This document shows positions 1-10,867 of a DNA stretch of 64,000 nt, piece by piece (position 1 is the stretch's first letter; each line of letters starts with the position of its first letter). Both the position numbers and the translations under genes were made by a program. The notes below the pieces were generated by a model, which was not told the origin of the DNA, made no database searches, and saw only the letters and a program-made list of their open reading frames with translations. Source of the stretch: Pleurostoma richardsiae (lineage: Eukaryota > Ascomycota > Sordariomycetes > Calosphaeriales > Pleurostomataceae). The DNA lies in assembly GCA_030052745.1 (NCBI GenBank), contig JANBVO010000007.1, positions 372,001 to 436,000 on the forward strand, written 5' to 3'.

Positions 1-429
1 GGGAACGGTCGGTGACGATCTCGGCGGTGCCGGCGATGGAGGCCCAGTCGCCCGAGCTGTTGAGGAAGGATATGTTGACGTGCGGGTCGGCCTCGAGCTC
101 ATCAGTCTTGTGGGACTCCGTGTTGGTGTGGAAGAGGAGGTCGATGCCGCCGCTCTCCTGTTGTCACTGTTAGCACGCTGCATCCTACGACCATTGCATG
201 TTTCTGCCCATGTCGTTAGGGTGTGAAGTACCTTCGCCGCCACGGCCATGCACCTGGAGACGAGCTTGCCAGACTTGGAGTCGCGGGTGGTCATCATGCC
301 GAACTTGCAGGCGGAGACGAACTCGCTGAGGTCCTCGACCTTCTGCTTCAGGGAGACGTTGGTGTCGGCATTGGCGGACTTGTAAGGGTCCGCGGTCTTG
401 GAGCCGGTGTCGGTGTTGGAGAAAGACAT
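1..429 (-). CDS. bli-3: BLI-3-like pyridoxamine 5'-phosphate oxidase-fold protein (3' end outside window)
   Basis: This is the N-terminal part of a BLI-3/general-stress-protein-26 type protein with the split-barrel flavin-binding fold. The exons are complement(<1..157) and 232..429. The intron at 158-231 has donor GTACTT, branch point GCTAAC and acceptor CAG. The ATG at 429 opens with MSFSNTDTGSKTADPYK, followed by a stretch containing KFGMMTTRD and SRCMA, and then exon 2 with GIDLLFHTNTESHKTDEL and HVNISFLNSSGDWASIAGTAE. These match my memory of Neurospora BLI-3, a blue-light-induced protein of unsettled biochemical role. The stop codon and the C-terminal half lie beyond the window, so the full length cannot be judged. 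Family membership is clear; light regulation here is only inferred from the homologue. Confidence 0.85.
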   Translation of the reverse strand, partial: MSFSNTDTGSKTADPYKSANADTNVSLKQKVEDLSEFVSACKFGMMTTRDSKSGKLVSRCMAVAAKVLHTLTTWAETCNGRRMQRANSDNRRAAASTSSSTPTRSPTRLMSSRPTRTSTYPSSTARATGPPSPAPPRSSPTVP

Positions 430-1990
430 GGCGGGTTGTACGGTGATGTTGTCTGCGATATACAAGCTTGAGTAATTAGACTGCCTTGGCTTCTCGAAGC
501 AGGAACAGGTCTTGTTCTTCGTATATTTATTGATGATGATCTAAACCGTGCTACCTGCATACCGAGCTTTCTTTTATTGTCCTGTCTGCCGAGTTACGTT
601 TGATTTCATCATCGAGGGCTGGGCCATTATCATGACGTCAAGGGGCTGCATTTAGGGGTCGATGCCAACGACGAGTCTACTTCCACAGCATCGATAATCA
701 CTGTAGCTTAATTCCACTCCCCCTTCAAGCAATTCAGTAATAAACCTTTGCTAATGTGGACGAAGGTAGGGCAAAGGCTTCGCGTATTATAGCTGTCAAG
801 CTTCCTTAGGTACCTTGGTAGGTAATCACCAGGTACTGAACATACTGAATGTGCCTGTCCATACAAATGCGGCGTGCCTAAGGGTGAAGCGAATGTACCT
901 ACACGCGTTACTATGTTGTCCTGGGCCCTGTTATGCTTACATATTAATTAGGCAAGAACTCTCTTATTTATTGTTTTCTTTCTATTATTCGTAGATGGAG
1001 TTACTCGGAAGGTAAGGCACTGTAGCCTGTACCTACCTAGGTAGGTACTCGGGTACCTAGCTTTATCTCCACCACACGACGGCCTCAAGTCGTAGCTAAG
1101 GTGCTTTAAGTAGGCTCCTTCCGTATTATTCAATAACAACTGCCATATAGGTACTGGTACCAGTCTATAGGACTATGTCTTTGAAAATGCCTTTAATTCT
1201 TTTGATTATAGGTATAAGTAGCCCTGTACTTTTCTGATCGCGAACAACAGGTACTTACGTGCCTCTAGCCTTTGACGACGAAAGGGAAGGAGCGACCTAC
1301 TCGGGTAAGAAGCTCCTGCCTCACGACGAGCTCTGGAGGATCAGCCTAAGCTCAGCTATTCTTCACCTCCAGATGACAGCCACGGTACGTACTCAAGGTG
1401 AGGTACCTACCTAGGTAGGTAGGCACCTTACCGAAGCGGGACAGCTCGACGTACCTCACCTCAACAGCCTCCCGTCACGTCCTCCCCTGTCCTCACCAGT
1501 CTTCACTACCTTCTCTCCTTCTTTCCGTCGCCGATCTTCAGCTTCTCTTGCACATCTGTCCGCATTCGTGAACACCTCACGCGCTGTTATTTGTGAGTAA
1601 ACACCATCTCACAGTCCAGCGCGTCCAGGAGATCAATCGTTGGCCCGAGGCGTGTCTTCCTCCAGTCTTCCCCCCTTCGTTCACTCACTCGGCTTCCATC
1701 CTTCATAAATAATCCGCGTCTTTCAAGCCGCCGTTATCCACGCAGTTAGTCTACAACGATCATCTCGAGACAATCGAGAACTTGGTGTGGTAATACTAGT
1801 GTCGGCAGCAACACCTGGAGCACCATTAGCGAAGTTCACCCACGGTGGTCAAGACTTCACCTGGTCTCGCCCTGTCCACACCTGAACGACTCTTGTCATC
1901 AGTAACTTCAAGTCCAACATCGTGGTATCACCTGCTTCTCCGGTCATCCTTCATTCGACCAATCTTCTGGTCCCAACTCTTATCGCCAAG
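430..1990. other. Intergenic: divergent promoters of bli-3 and the F-box-like gene
   Basis: No coding segment is supported. The stretch is rich in short words built on TACCTAGGTA, for example around 1030-1060 and 1400-1430. From about 1440 to 1990 it becomes pyrimidine-rich and is probably the promoter and 5' leader of the gene starting at 1991. Confidence 0.6.
1026..1060. repeat. Short dispersed palindromic repeat of the TACCTAGGTA type
   Basis: The stretch contains CCTACCTAGGTAGGTA followed by GGGTACCTAG. Closely similar words occur at about 810-835, 1400-1432, 3865-3885, 39276-39312, 42665-42690 and 42808-42822, always between genes. Such words are familiar in Sordariomycete intergenic DNA; I cannot assign a function. 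Confidence 0.55.
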
Positions 1991-3400
1991 ATGACCCATC
2001 ACGTACGTGCCACATATTCACCTGAGATTTCGCGATCTAACGTGCGTGCCCAGAGCAATGGTCGGTCGAAGCTTGAGATTGCCGAGGCCGCTCAGATCTA
2101 CACGGCTAATCCCCTCGCTACCTCCCAGATTGATGGTCTGCACGGCAGCAAGATTGCGGAGACTGCCGAGACCACTCAGACTCCCACGGCTGATGCCCTC
2201 TCTCTCTTGGCTCACCCATTCACGCCAGAACAGAATAGCCGCACCCAACTTCCCATTGAAGTCCTACTCCACATCACAAAATTTGCCTTGTCCGCCGACG
2301 AGCCTATTATTGACCCCTTCTCGAAACTCAACCCCGACATGATGACCGACGCCGAGAAGACGAGGGGTAGTCAGGTGGCCATCCATGTCCTGGCAACTTG
2401 CAAGACTCTCTATGTAGAGGGCAAACGCCTCTTGTACGCTAACAATAGCTTCGTCTTCACCTCTGTCGAGTCGCTTGGCAACTTTGCCAAGCTGGACTTA
2501 AAATACCGGCAGGACATCAAAGCCATCAAACTTCGCCTCAATCCCACTTCACGATACTGTGATGAACTGAGTCATACTCACTATATTTGGGGCCCCGACT
2601 ATCACTCCTCGCTGGGTAAAGGTGTCCTCGTCGAGGCCACCCTAGACGGGTGTGGTCCGGGAACAATGTGCCAGGGCGCCGCATGGCCTCAGTTATTTGT
2701 TTTTTTGTCAACTCTTTGCGCCTTCAGCGATCCCAAGAACGATCAGGAGCTAGGCGGACGCAGGATGTTCCCAAATCTCATGTCCCTAAGAATCGATTTC
2801 ATCAACGCAAGCGACCTATGGTGTTTCGACGTTCCCGCGGTCGAATTCCACAAGCTCACCTCGCACCTTCTTGGCTGCAGCGTAGACGAGCTTATCGTTA
2901 CCGGATTGCCGGTCCGCGCACGGGGATTTCCATGGTACAGATCCTCATTCATCTCCGACCTTCAGGGAATGGTCAAGGAGGGCGGGCTTTTCTTCCGTGG
3001 CACACCGCATTTCGTGAAGCTGGGAAGTTCTCTAGAGCCTCTTCCGGGATACTATTCCAAAATGAGGGTGATGACAGCGTCGAACCCGCTATGGAGATGC
3101 AAAGACGAGTCTTGGCCGTCGCAGCCCAAAATCCCACACGTGGCTGTTGTGCCCCCGGAAAAGGACCATCCCAGCTCCGTTCACAGCAACAGAAAGACCG
3201 TGTGGAAGCGTGTCCCAGCCACCAAGGCATCTGAAGATGAGCGCCGCTGGGTTGAGTTTGACAGCTGTGACGGGGACATCCTGGTCGATCAAACTCGTGC
3301 CTCTCTCAATGATTCCAATTACACCTGCGGCAAGTGTGGCGCGACCCACAAGCAGGAGGATTCTGAGAATGACGAGGATACCGAGCGGGAGTATGGCTAG
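1991..3400 (+). CDS. F-box-like hypothetical protein, 469 aa
   Basis: This intronless gene starts at the first ATG in frame (MTHHVRATYS); the open frame continues upstream but without an ATG. Residues 87-100 read LPIEVLLHITKFAL, which fits the start of a fungal F-box or F-box-like helix, and are followed by CKTLYVEGKRLLYANNSFVF, a phrase common in fungal F-box/DUF3468-style proteins. If it is an F-box, the protein would recruit targets to an SCF ubiquitin ligase through Skp1. The N-terminal 85 residues are Ala/Thr-rich and contain two copies of a degenerate motif of about 18 residues (27-44 and 53-70). The C-terminus has a single CGKCG knuckle and an acidic tail. No leucine-rich repeats or WD repeats are visible. 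The gene prediction is firm; the function is tentative. Confidence 0.75.
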   Translation: MTHHVRATYSPEISRSNVRAQSNGRSKLEIAEAAQIYTANPLATSQIDGLHGSKIAETAETTQTPTADALSLLAHPFTPEQNSRTQLPIEVLLHITKFALSADEPIIDPFSKLNPDMMTDAEKTRGSQVAIHVLATCKTLYVEGKRLLYANNSFVFTSVESLGNFAKLDLKYRQDIKAIKLRLNPTSRYCDELSHTHYIWGPDYHSSLGKGVLVEATLDGCGPGTMCQGAAWPQLFVFLSTLCAFSDPKNDQELGGRRMFPNLMSLRIDFINASDLWCFDVPAVEFHKLTSHLLGCSVDELIVTGLPVRARGFPWYRSSFISDLQGMVKEGGLFFRGTPHFVKLGSSLEPLPGYYSKMRVMTASNPLWRCKDESWPSQPKIPHVAVVPPEKDHPSSVHSNRKTVWKRVPATKASEDERRWVEFDSCDGDILVDQTRASLNDSNYTCGKCGATHKQEDSENDEDTEREYG

Positions 3401-4181
3401 AGTGATTAATCGGTCAAGTGGGAGGATGTTGAATGTGATAAAGGTGAGGAGTGATCTTTGGGGGTTTGCGGTGTGACACACGGTGATGATTATTCACATC
3501 TTCTCTTCCCAGGCACCGGGGTTCCTGGAAATGGTGACATACAATTCTGACGGTTTGGACTAGGAGTTTCAGACAGTAGCTTGACTTAGCCACACAGTAA
3601 CTGAGCCTTCAATTGAGAGTCCTTTTGAAATTCATTTGTTCCCGGTCACTTGACTCCACAGCCTTTGTTTCGCTTCCTGATGGAGAAGATCATCACAGGA
3701 GAGAAGTGAGGCGGTACCACCTTGGCACGGATACTGAAGATGGCAAAAGTTGCTAAGGGACTTGTAAACCTGATGGTGATGCACGGAGGTGGTGCGTGCT
3801 TAACTATTGGGTGTTCTAGCATAGTACTGAACAACCTTGACGCAGGTGGTGATAACTTCAACTAGGTACGCAGTACCTTACCTGGGTAACGTATGTATCG
3901 AGGTACAGCTTGCAGGCACCTCGCTGGGTGGACGATGCACCGTGCACTTCACGGATAATTGTAATTCCAGCGTGCGGCAATTCCTCGGTCAGTCCGCAAT
4001 CTTCGGCAAGCATGGCTAACTAAGTTTCTTGGTATCGAAACTTCGGGGCCATTGCGAGCACGGTTTCCTGCATTGTTTTCCCTCTCACTCTCGACCCCGA
4101 CGCCTCTTCCTCCCTCCAATTGCACCGCCTTCCTTCGCCCCCAGGAGCTCTGAGAGACGTCCTTGCCAAGTTCCTTCCAAG
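3401..4181. other. Intergenic: 3' UTR of the F-box-like gene and promoter of idh2
   Basis: I see no gene here. A TACC/GGTA-type short repeat lies near 3865-3905. The last ~120 bases before 4182 are pyrimidine-rich, as expected for the idh2 leader. Confidence 0.5.
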
Positions 4182-5687
4182 ATGCTCGCCGTCCGCTCCA
4201 TCTCGGCGCCCGCGCGGCGCCAATTCCTCAAGACAGCTCCCCGCGCTTCCGTGACGCTATCTCTGCATGTAAGGCAGCTCCCTCCTCCAACAGCCGCCCT
4301 GCAGGCTGCCCTCCACCTCCCGGGCTCCCCTTGCTGACAAGATGCCTCCCATAGAACCAGAGGTACTACTCGGCATCACACGAGCGGGTTGCCAAGTTCA
4401 CCGGAGTCAAGGATGCCAGTGTAAGCCTTTTTCTCGCCGCCGTCCTGTCCCTAGAAATTTTGCGCGACATTGCCGATGCGTCCTGCCGAGAGATGGGAAA
4501 ATCACTCAAACACCAGCGCTCCCACCTCTGCGAAGCCACACACACATCGCTGACCTCGCGCTCCAAAGGGCAAATACCCCGTCAGTCTGATTGAGGGTGA
4601 CGGTATCGGACCCGAGATCTCCCAGGCCGTCAAGGACATCTTCGCTGCCGCTAAGGTCGGTCTCTCCGCTAGCCCGTGATACCTTCCCCCTTACGACGGC
4701 TAACCCTCCACAGGCGCCGGTCTCTTGGGAGCCTGTCGATGTTACGCCCATCCTGAAGGACGGTAAGACCGCTATTCCCGATGCTGCCATCGAGAGCATC
4801 AAGCGGAACAAGGTCGCCCTCAAAGGCCCCCTGGCTGTAAGTCTTTCTGGCCTAGAGGGTGCTCAGAAGCTTGGGATGTTGACAAGAGGCTCTAGACTCC
4901 CATCGGCAAGGGCCACGTCTCGCTCAACCTGACCCTGCGACGAACCTTCAACCTCTTCGCCAACCTGCGGCCGTGCCGGTCCGTCGCTGGCTACAAGACG
5001 CCCTACGACAACGTCGACACCGTCCTGATCCGAGAGAACACCGAGGGCGAGTACTCGGGCATCGAGCACGTCGTGGTGGACGGAGTCGTGCAGTCTATCA
5101 AGCTGATCACCCGGGAAGCCAGCGAGCGCGTCCTCCGCTTTGCCTTCCAGCAGGCCCAGGAAATCGGCCGCAAGAAGGTCCGCGTCGTCCACAAGGCCAC
5201 CATCATGAAGATGAGTGACGGCCTGTTCCTCAGCGTCGGTGAGAAGGTCGCCAAGGACTTCCCCGATATCGAGTTCGACGCCGAGCTGCTCGACAACACC
5301 TGCCTCAAGATGGTCACCGACCCCGTCCCCTACAACGACAAGGTCCTCGTCATGCCCAACCTGTACGGTGACATCCTGTCCGACATGTGCGCCGGCCTGA
5401 TCGGCGGCCTGGGCCTGACCCCCTCCGGCAACATCGGTGACGAGTGCTCCATCTTTGAGGCCGTCCACGGCTCCGCCCCCGACATCGCCGGCAAGGGCCT
5501 GGCCAACCCCACCGCCCTGCTGCTCAGCTCCATGATGATGCTGCGGCACATGGGCCTCGGCGAGTACGCCGACCGGATCGAGAAGGCCGCTTTCGCTACC
5601 CTGGCCGAGGGCAAGGCTCTGACGGGCGACCTGGGCGGCAAGGCCAAGACGCACGAGTACGCCGCCGCCATCATTGAGAAGCTGTAA
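4182..5687 (+). CDS. idh2: Isocitrate dehydrogenase [NAD+] subunit 2, mitochondrial
   Basis: This is the catalytic subunit of NAD-dependent isocitrate dehydrogenase, which oxidises isocitrate to 2-oxoglutarate in the mitochondrial TCA cycle as a heteromer with Idh1. Exons are 4182-4268, 4361-4420, 4569-4655, 4714-4836 and 4896-5687; all junctions fall in phase 0 and give 382 aa, the usual size. Exon 1 encodes a mitochondrial presequence ([17 protein letters not shown]). The Gly-rich start of the mature enzyme ([16 protein letters not shown]), the substrate loop ([20 protein letters not shown]), [14 protein letters not shown], the HKATIMK segment and the nucleotide-binding [11 protein letters not shown] and [12 protein letters not shown] motifs are all present. 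The last exon is very GC-rich at third positions, a sign of high expression. Identification is secure. Confidence 0.96.
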
Positions 5688-6394
5688 ATACCAACACACG
5701 GAGAGGGACCCGCACGGCACTCCTTGGATGAAGGGGTCGGAGAGGAGGGGATTGAATAGATACCTAGCTGCTCTCAGCCTTTCCATTACGGCTACGATGC
5801 ATCATCTTCCTGGGTAGATGGGGGGGCAAGCCGGAAGGGGGTGGCTGTAGACTGTATCATCACCAATATGTCCATTGGTTCCTTTTTTTTGCGCCTGCTT
5901 TTCGGATCCGTGGTCTTATGAAACTGCATGTGGAGGGAGATAGAGCAAATATGAAGACATTTGAGAGTATGCGACAATGCCCGCCGTGCCTCTGTGAGAT
6001 CTGATTCTCTGGCTGGTTATGAGAGGTGAGTTGGGGATCTACATGTCTGGTATGAGAAGTGAGCAATAACTACGACTCGTGCTCATATTGACCGTCACTT
6101 GGCTCAGCGTGTAAAACAATTGTTCACTGTAGAAGAGCGTGATTCCTCGGTCTCTCATGTTCGAGCTATCAGCTCTCCACTAAGGCAGTCAAAGCTCGCC
6201 GCAAACTAAGAAGACTGGCTCATCGCGAGGTTGAAACTCGCATCCCAAAGCAACCGAGGATAGCTCATAATGGCTCCCTGCCGGTGAAGCGTTCCAAGAG
6301 CAGTGTACCTAATCGTTCCCTCTCGGTGAGGGCCACGCAGCCCCGATATCTCCTCTCTCTCGCCATTGCTGCCACTGGCAACGCTGCTGCCGCT
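5688..6394. other. Intergenic: convergent 3' ends of idh2 and the RING/SNF2 gene
   Basis: No coding sequence is supported here. The two flanking genes converge, so this stretch should hold both 3' UTRs and terminators. Confidence 0.5.
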
Positions 6395-9300
6395 CTAGTC
6401 GTCGTCGTCGTCGATCACAATAAGCACGGGCCCTTCCGGCCCTGTGCCAGGATCGGAGTTATTGGCCTCATTTTGGTTTTGTTGATCCGGCATCGGATCA
6501 TCCTGGTCCTCGCTCTTGACCTCGGCCGAGCCCCTCGGCGTCAAGTCCCTCGGCGCCGACTCCTCGCCCCGACCCGCCGCACCCGCCGCATCCGCGGACC
6601 CACTCTCCTCCATATCCACAGGCTCCTCCACCGCCTCCTCCGCCGCCTCCTCCTCCTCCTCCTCCGCCGCCGCCGGCGGCTGCTCGCCCTCTATGCCCTC
6701 GGCGGTGAGCCCGCCCCCGCCGTCCTCGTAGTCCCTCCGGACCTCGCCCTGCTCGTCGACGCGGCCGAACAGCTGGACCATCTCCTCGACGCTGAGGTCG
6801 CCGGCGCCGGGGCGGGGCTCGCCCAGGGCGCGGCGCACCGTGACCTCCTTGCGCTTCTGCATCTTGTAGAGGCGGCCGTCGATGGTGTCGCGCATGATGA
6901 CGCGCACCGAGTGGCACCGCTTGGTCTGCCCGATGCGGTCGACCCGCGAGAAGGCCTGCTGCTCCATCGCGCGGTTCCACCACAGGTCGACGAGGATGAC
7001 GCGGTTGGCGGAGGTGAGGTTCAGGCCCTGTCCGCCGGTCTGGAGGCTTGAGACCTGGCAGTTTTCTGGTGGTTAACGCTGTAGTGGTGGGGGTTGAAGG
7101 GGCGGGTGGACTGGGCTCACCATGACTGGGACGTTGGGGTTGTCGCGGAAGGTGTCGATGCTCTTGTCTCGCGGGCCCTGGCCCATGTTGCCGAAGAGGT
7201 AGACGAACTCGATTTCCTCGGCCTCGAGCATCATGCCCAGCATCTTGCCTAGGAGTCTCCACTGAGTAAATACTGTGAGAGACAAACGTCAGCCACAAAG
7301 GTCAGGGGTAAAAGCTCATGTGCCCCCTATGGCTGGCTCACTAATGATCTTGTCGTCGGGATTGGACGCCCGCCACTCCCGGACAATGTTCATGACGGCC
7401 TCGGTCTTCGTGCTGTGGGGAAGCACCTTCTCCGGCTTGAGGAGGTACTCCCTGAGGAAGAAGGATGGCATGGTCGAGAGCCGCCAGCCGTTGTAGTCGT
7501 CGCCGCGCTGCCTTCTCTCCGGGTTCCTGTCTCTTCGCCGGCGACTGGCGGCGTCCTGCTCGAACTGCGGCACCACCGCATCGCACGTGGGACACTTGTA
7601 CTGCTCGTCGCCTCGATGTCGGGAGGTGGCGAGGGCGCTTTCGTAGCACTCGGTGCAGAATGCGTGACCGCACTGTTATCGTGTCAGTATAGTAGGGAAT
7701 AAAGCAAAAGCGTAACCGGAACAAACTGGGCTTGTCAACTGCTCTTTGGCGATCTCAGAGCAGATCTGGCAGATGTCCTCCTCGTCGTCCGAATCATTGT
7801 CCGCGACTTCGGGTGCAGCCTCGTCGGGCTTGTTCAGCTCCTCGAACAGCCGTTCGACGTGGTCGATGAGAATCGACCCGGCCTCGACGGCCCCGAGCTC
7901 CTCCTTGATGAACTCGATGTCACCTTGGGTGTAGTGCCTCCGCATGTGGTTCTCGCCGACGAAGACGTGCGCGGTCAGCTGGCGCAGGTAGGTGATGTAG
8001 GCAAAGAGGCCGATGTACGAGATCGTATATGTCCCGTCACTCCGTCTGCGGTTGATCACTCGGCGGAAGCAGTCCTCTAGATGCCTATGGTAGAGGTGGT
8101 TAGGGAACGGAGAGTCGATTAATAGATAGCCACGGGACTGCAACTTACCTGTAGAAGACTTCTTCTTCCGCCGACTGCGTAATCCACGTGTCGTTCGTCG
8201 GATACGGCTCAGGGGCTTCGACCAGATGGCGACCCATGAACCAGCCGGCGGTCCTCCTACGACCAAGTTAGATATTCACCTCTGCAGGTGCAGCAAAATA
8301 GCAGGCATACCGGCGGATCATGATCTCAGACACGATCTTGTTCAGCGGCTTATAGTCCTGTTCTCTTCGTCAGTCCACCACTCAACGGCCAAGACCACTT
8401 GGGTGTCGTTGCTCCTCACCGCATTTGGCTCCTCGAACTGCTTCTTGAACTCCTTGAAATCCTGATTATACGTATCTCGTAAGAAGTCGAGATACGGAAA
8501 CAGTTCTGCAAGACGGTCAGTAGAGTGCGGCAGCGAAGCTTGGAGAGAACCCATACCCAGCACCGAGTTATGGATAGGCGTGCCGGTGATGGCCCAGCGA
8601 TATCTTGCAGAAATTCGGCAGCAGGCTTGCGAAGCTGTGACTATGTCAGCTGTGAAGTATGACAGTGCGTAGCTTTCTAGAACGTACTTTGAGTCGAGAC
8701 GGTCTTGATGGCGTGTGCTTCGTCGAGGACGACCCGGTGCCACTTGATCTTGAACAACCCTCCGAGGTGGGCATGGAACTCAGTCCTCCAGCTCTCGCCG
8801 CTGGGGTCATCGGCGATCATTTTTCGGATGAGTCGATCTGACGGGAAGGCCCTCGCGACATCGCGGTAAGTAGCGATGCTAGAGGTGAAAAATACATCAG
8901 TAGGACTTCCACTTTGAGGGCCAGACGAGGCGAGATAAAACTCACACAATCTCCCAGTCCTGCCACACCTCCAAAGGAATCAATTGATTGAGTGCCTTCT
9001 TGTAATGCAGCGGCGGCTTGAACTTGCTGTGCCGCGCGATCTCGCTCGTCCACTGGCTCAGCACCGACGCCGGCACGATGATCAGCGTGCCGCCCGTGCC
9101 GGCCTCTTTCTCCTCCGCCGTGCGCGGGTTCGCCGTCATGCACGCCAGCATCTCGACCGTCTTGCCGAGGCCCATCTCGTCGCCCAGGATGCCGCCCTTG
9201 GGGCCCCGCGGCGCCAGCTCGCGGCCCAGCATCCAGCTCACGCCCACGACCTGGTGGTTGTACAGCGGGGAGGCCATGCCCTCCAGCTTCCAGAGCCAGT

Positions 9301-10867
9301 CGGAGTTGACGCGCATGCACCGCCGCAGCCCGAAGGACTTGGCCGCCTCGCCGAGGATGCGCAGGTCTCGGTGCACGCCCGGGTCGTCCTCCCAGACGCG
9401 GAGGACCTGCTGCCGGAGAGACTCTCTGCTGTTGCCGGCCGTGGCGCCTGGCTGCTCGTCTTGCTCCATCGCCGCGCGGGCGGCGATGGGGTCGTGGCCG
9501 TCCAGGATGAGGTTGAGGCGCTCGAGTCCCTGAGGGTCGTCACCACTGTTCGCCGCCGTCTTTCGTCTCTTGCGTCGGCGGCCCTCGTCGCCTTCGCGTG
9601 CCTCCTCGTCGTCCTCGGCCGACTTCCGCTTGTGACCGGGAGCGCTGAGCTCGTGGATGAGCTTATCGTGCTTATGTCGGTTGCGATGCCAAAATTCCTG
9701 GGGGTTCCTCGCCGGCTTCCGGCGCGGGGGTCTGCCGGCAGGAGTGAAGCGGGCAGAGACGTAGGAAGGGCTCGCATCAGCGTTGCCGCCGTTGCTCACG
9801 GTGCTGGACGAGGGATTCGTGTCTGTGGGGTAGTCGTCGAAGTCGTCGACAGCTTCCCGCGTCGCCAGGGACAGCTGCATATCCTGGATCTGGTCTTCGA
9901 TCGCCTGGAGTTCGTGAGGCTGGCGCGAGGACGAGCCGTTTTGCGCTGCCATCCTCTCGAGGGTCTGTTTCTGCAGCCTCAGTGACTCGAGCATGTTGAC
10001 CTCCATGATGTATGCGGTATGAGCCACCCGCGGGTCGGACACCTCCGGAGGCGGCTCATAGGGAGCGACCTCCAGCGTCACGTCTTTCTCCTTGCCCTTT
10101 CCCTTGTTCCTCTTCCTGCTCCGCCGGCGCGGCGCGGCGACCTCATCGTCGGAGTCATCCTCCTCGGACGCCGTGGGGTTGAAGTCACTCGACCCCTCGC
10201 TGCTGGGATCACGCCCCTCGTCGTACACGGGCCTGGTGTTGTTGCGGCCTCCGCCGTTGACCGCAACCCAGGGAGCCTCGCCAGAGAAGGCAGGAAGCTG
10301 TCCAGAGACGGCGCTGTCGTCTTGCTCCTTCTTCGGCCAGGCCCGGCGCGACGGCTCGGGATGGATACGCTGCTCTTCCCATCTGGATCGGATCTCAGCA
10401 GGGATGTCGATTAGATCAATCATCTCCATGTCGGCATCGATGTAGTCCTAGGCAATGGTCAGCACAGCATCAGGTCCAGGGTGGAATAAACTGCTGACAT
10501 CTTGATGCTCGTTGCGGATATCGTCATTGTCGCTGTCTACGAAGAGACCCTCAGATGATTCTCGGTCACTCTCGTCGCTAGGGTGCCTGGGGGGGGACTC
10601 AGGCCAATGTTCGCTGAAGGCATCCTGCGAAGATGGTGAATCGACATGGGCCTCAACCTCGGCTTCGGCTGCTGGATTTCCTTCTTCTAAGGGTTGATCG
10701 AGTTCAAGTGCTTGTAGAGCCGGTGCATCATTCAATGGAATGTCTCCTGCGTTGCCAGAATGGTCTTCCTTGACCTGAACCTTAACTTGGCTCGGCGTCT
10801 CGCCATTATCGGCGGACTTGTCAGAGTCCTCCTGCTCCGAATCAGACAATACGAGAATTAGATCCAT
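6395..10867 (-). CDS. SNF2-family ATPase with internal RING finger (Rad5/Rad16/Uls1-like), 1293 aa
   Basis: This is a chromatin or DNA translocase with a RING E3 domain lodged between its two helicase lobes. I read 11 exons on the minus strand: 10499-10867, 8946-10447, 8688-8878, 8557-8634, 8420-8505, 8311-8357, 8149-8256, 7727-8084, 7342-7672, 7121-7272 and 6395-7054. Motif I is GDEMGLGKT (near residue 545), motif II is VVLDEAHAIK (~675), and GTPIHN follows. The RING runs CQIC...CGHAFCTECY...CPTCD (~897-940), and motif VI is QAFSRVDRIGQ (~1107). The N-terminus (DLILVLSDSEQEDSD) and the extreme C-terminus (VLIVIDDDDD) both look like SUMO-interacting motifs, and a VKSE sumoylation consensus precedes the latter. 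The long linker is acidic and basic low complexity. RING/SNF2 architecture points to DNA repair or SUMO-targeted ubiquitination; the exact orthologue (Rad5, Rad16, Uls1/Rrp) is not settled. The donor that splits the RING is an unusual GTTTGT. Confidence 0.88.

Noticed and set aside
9018-9985. Long plus-strand frames opposite the RING/SNF2 gene
   Set aside because: Shadow of a GC-rich coding exon; the minus strand carries intact helicase motifs.
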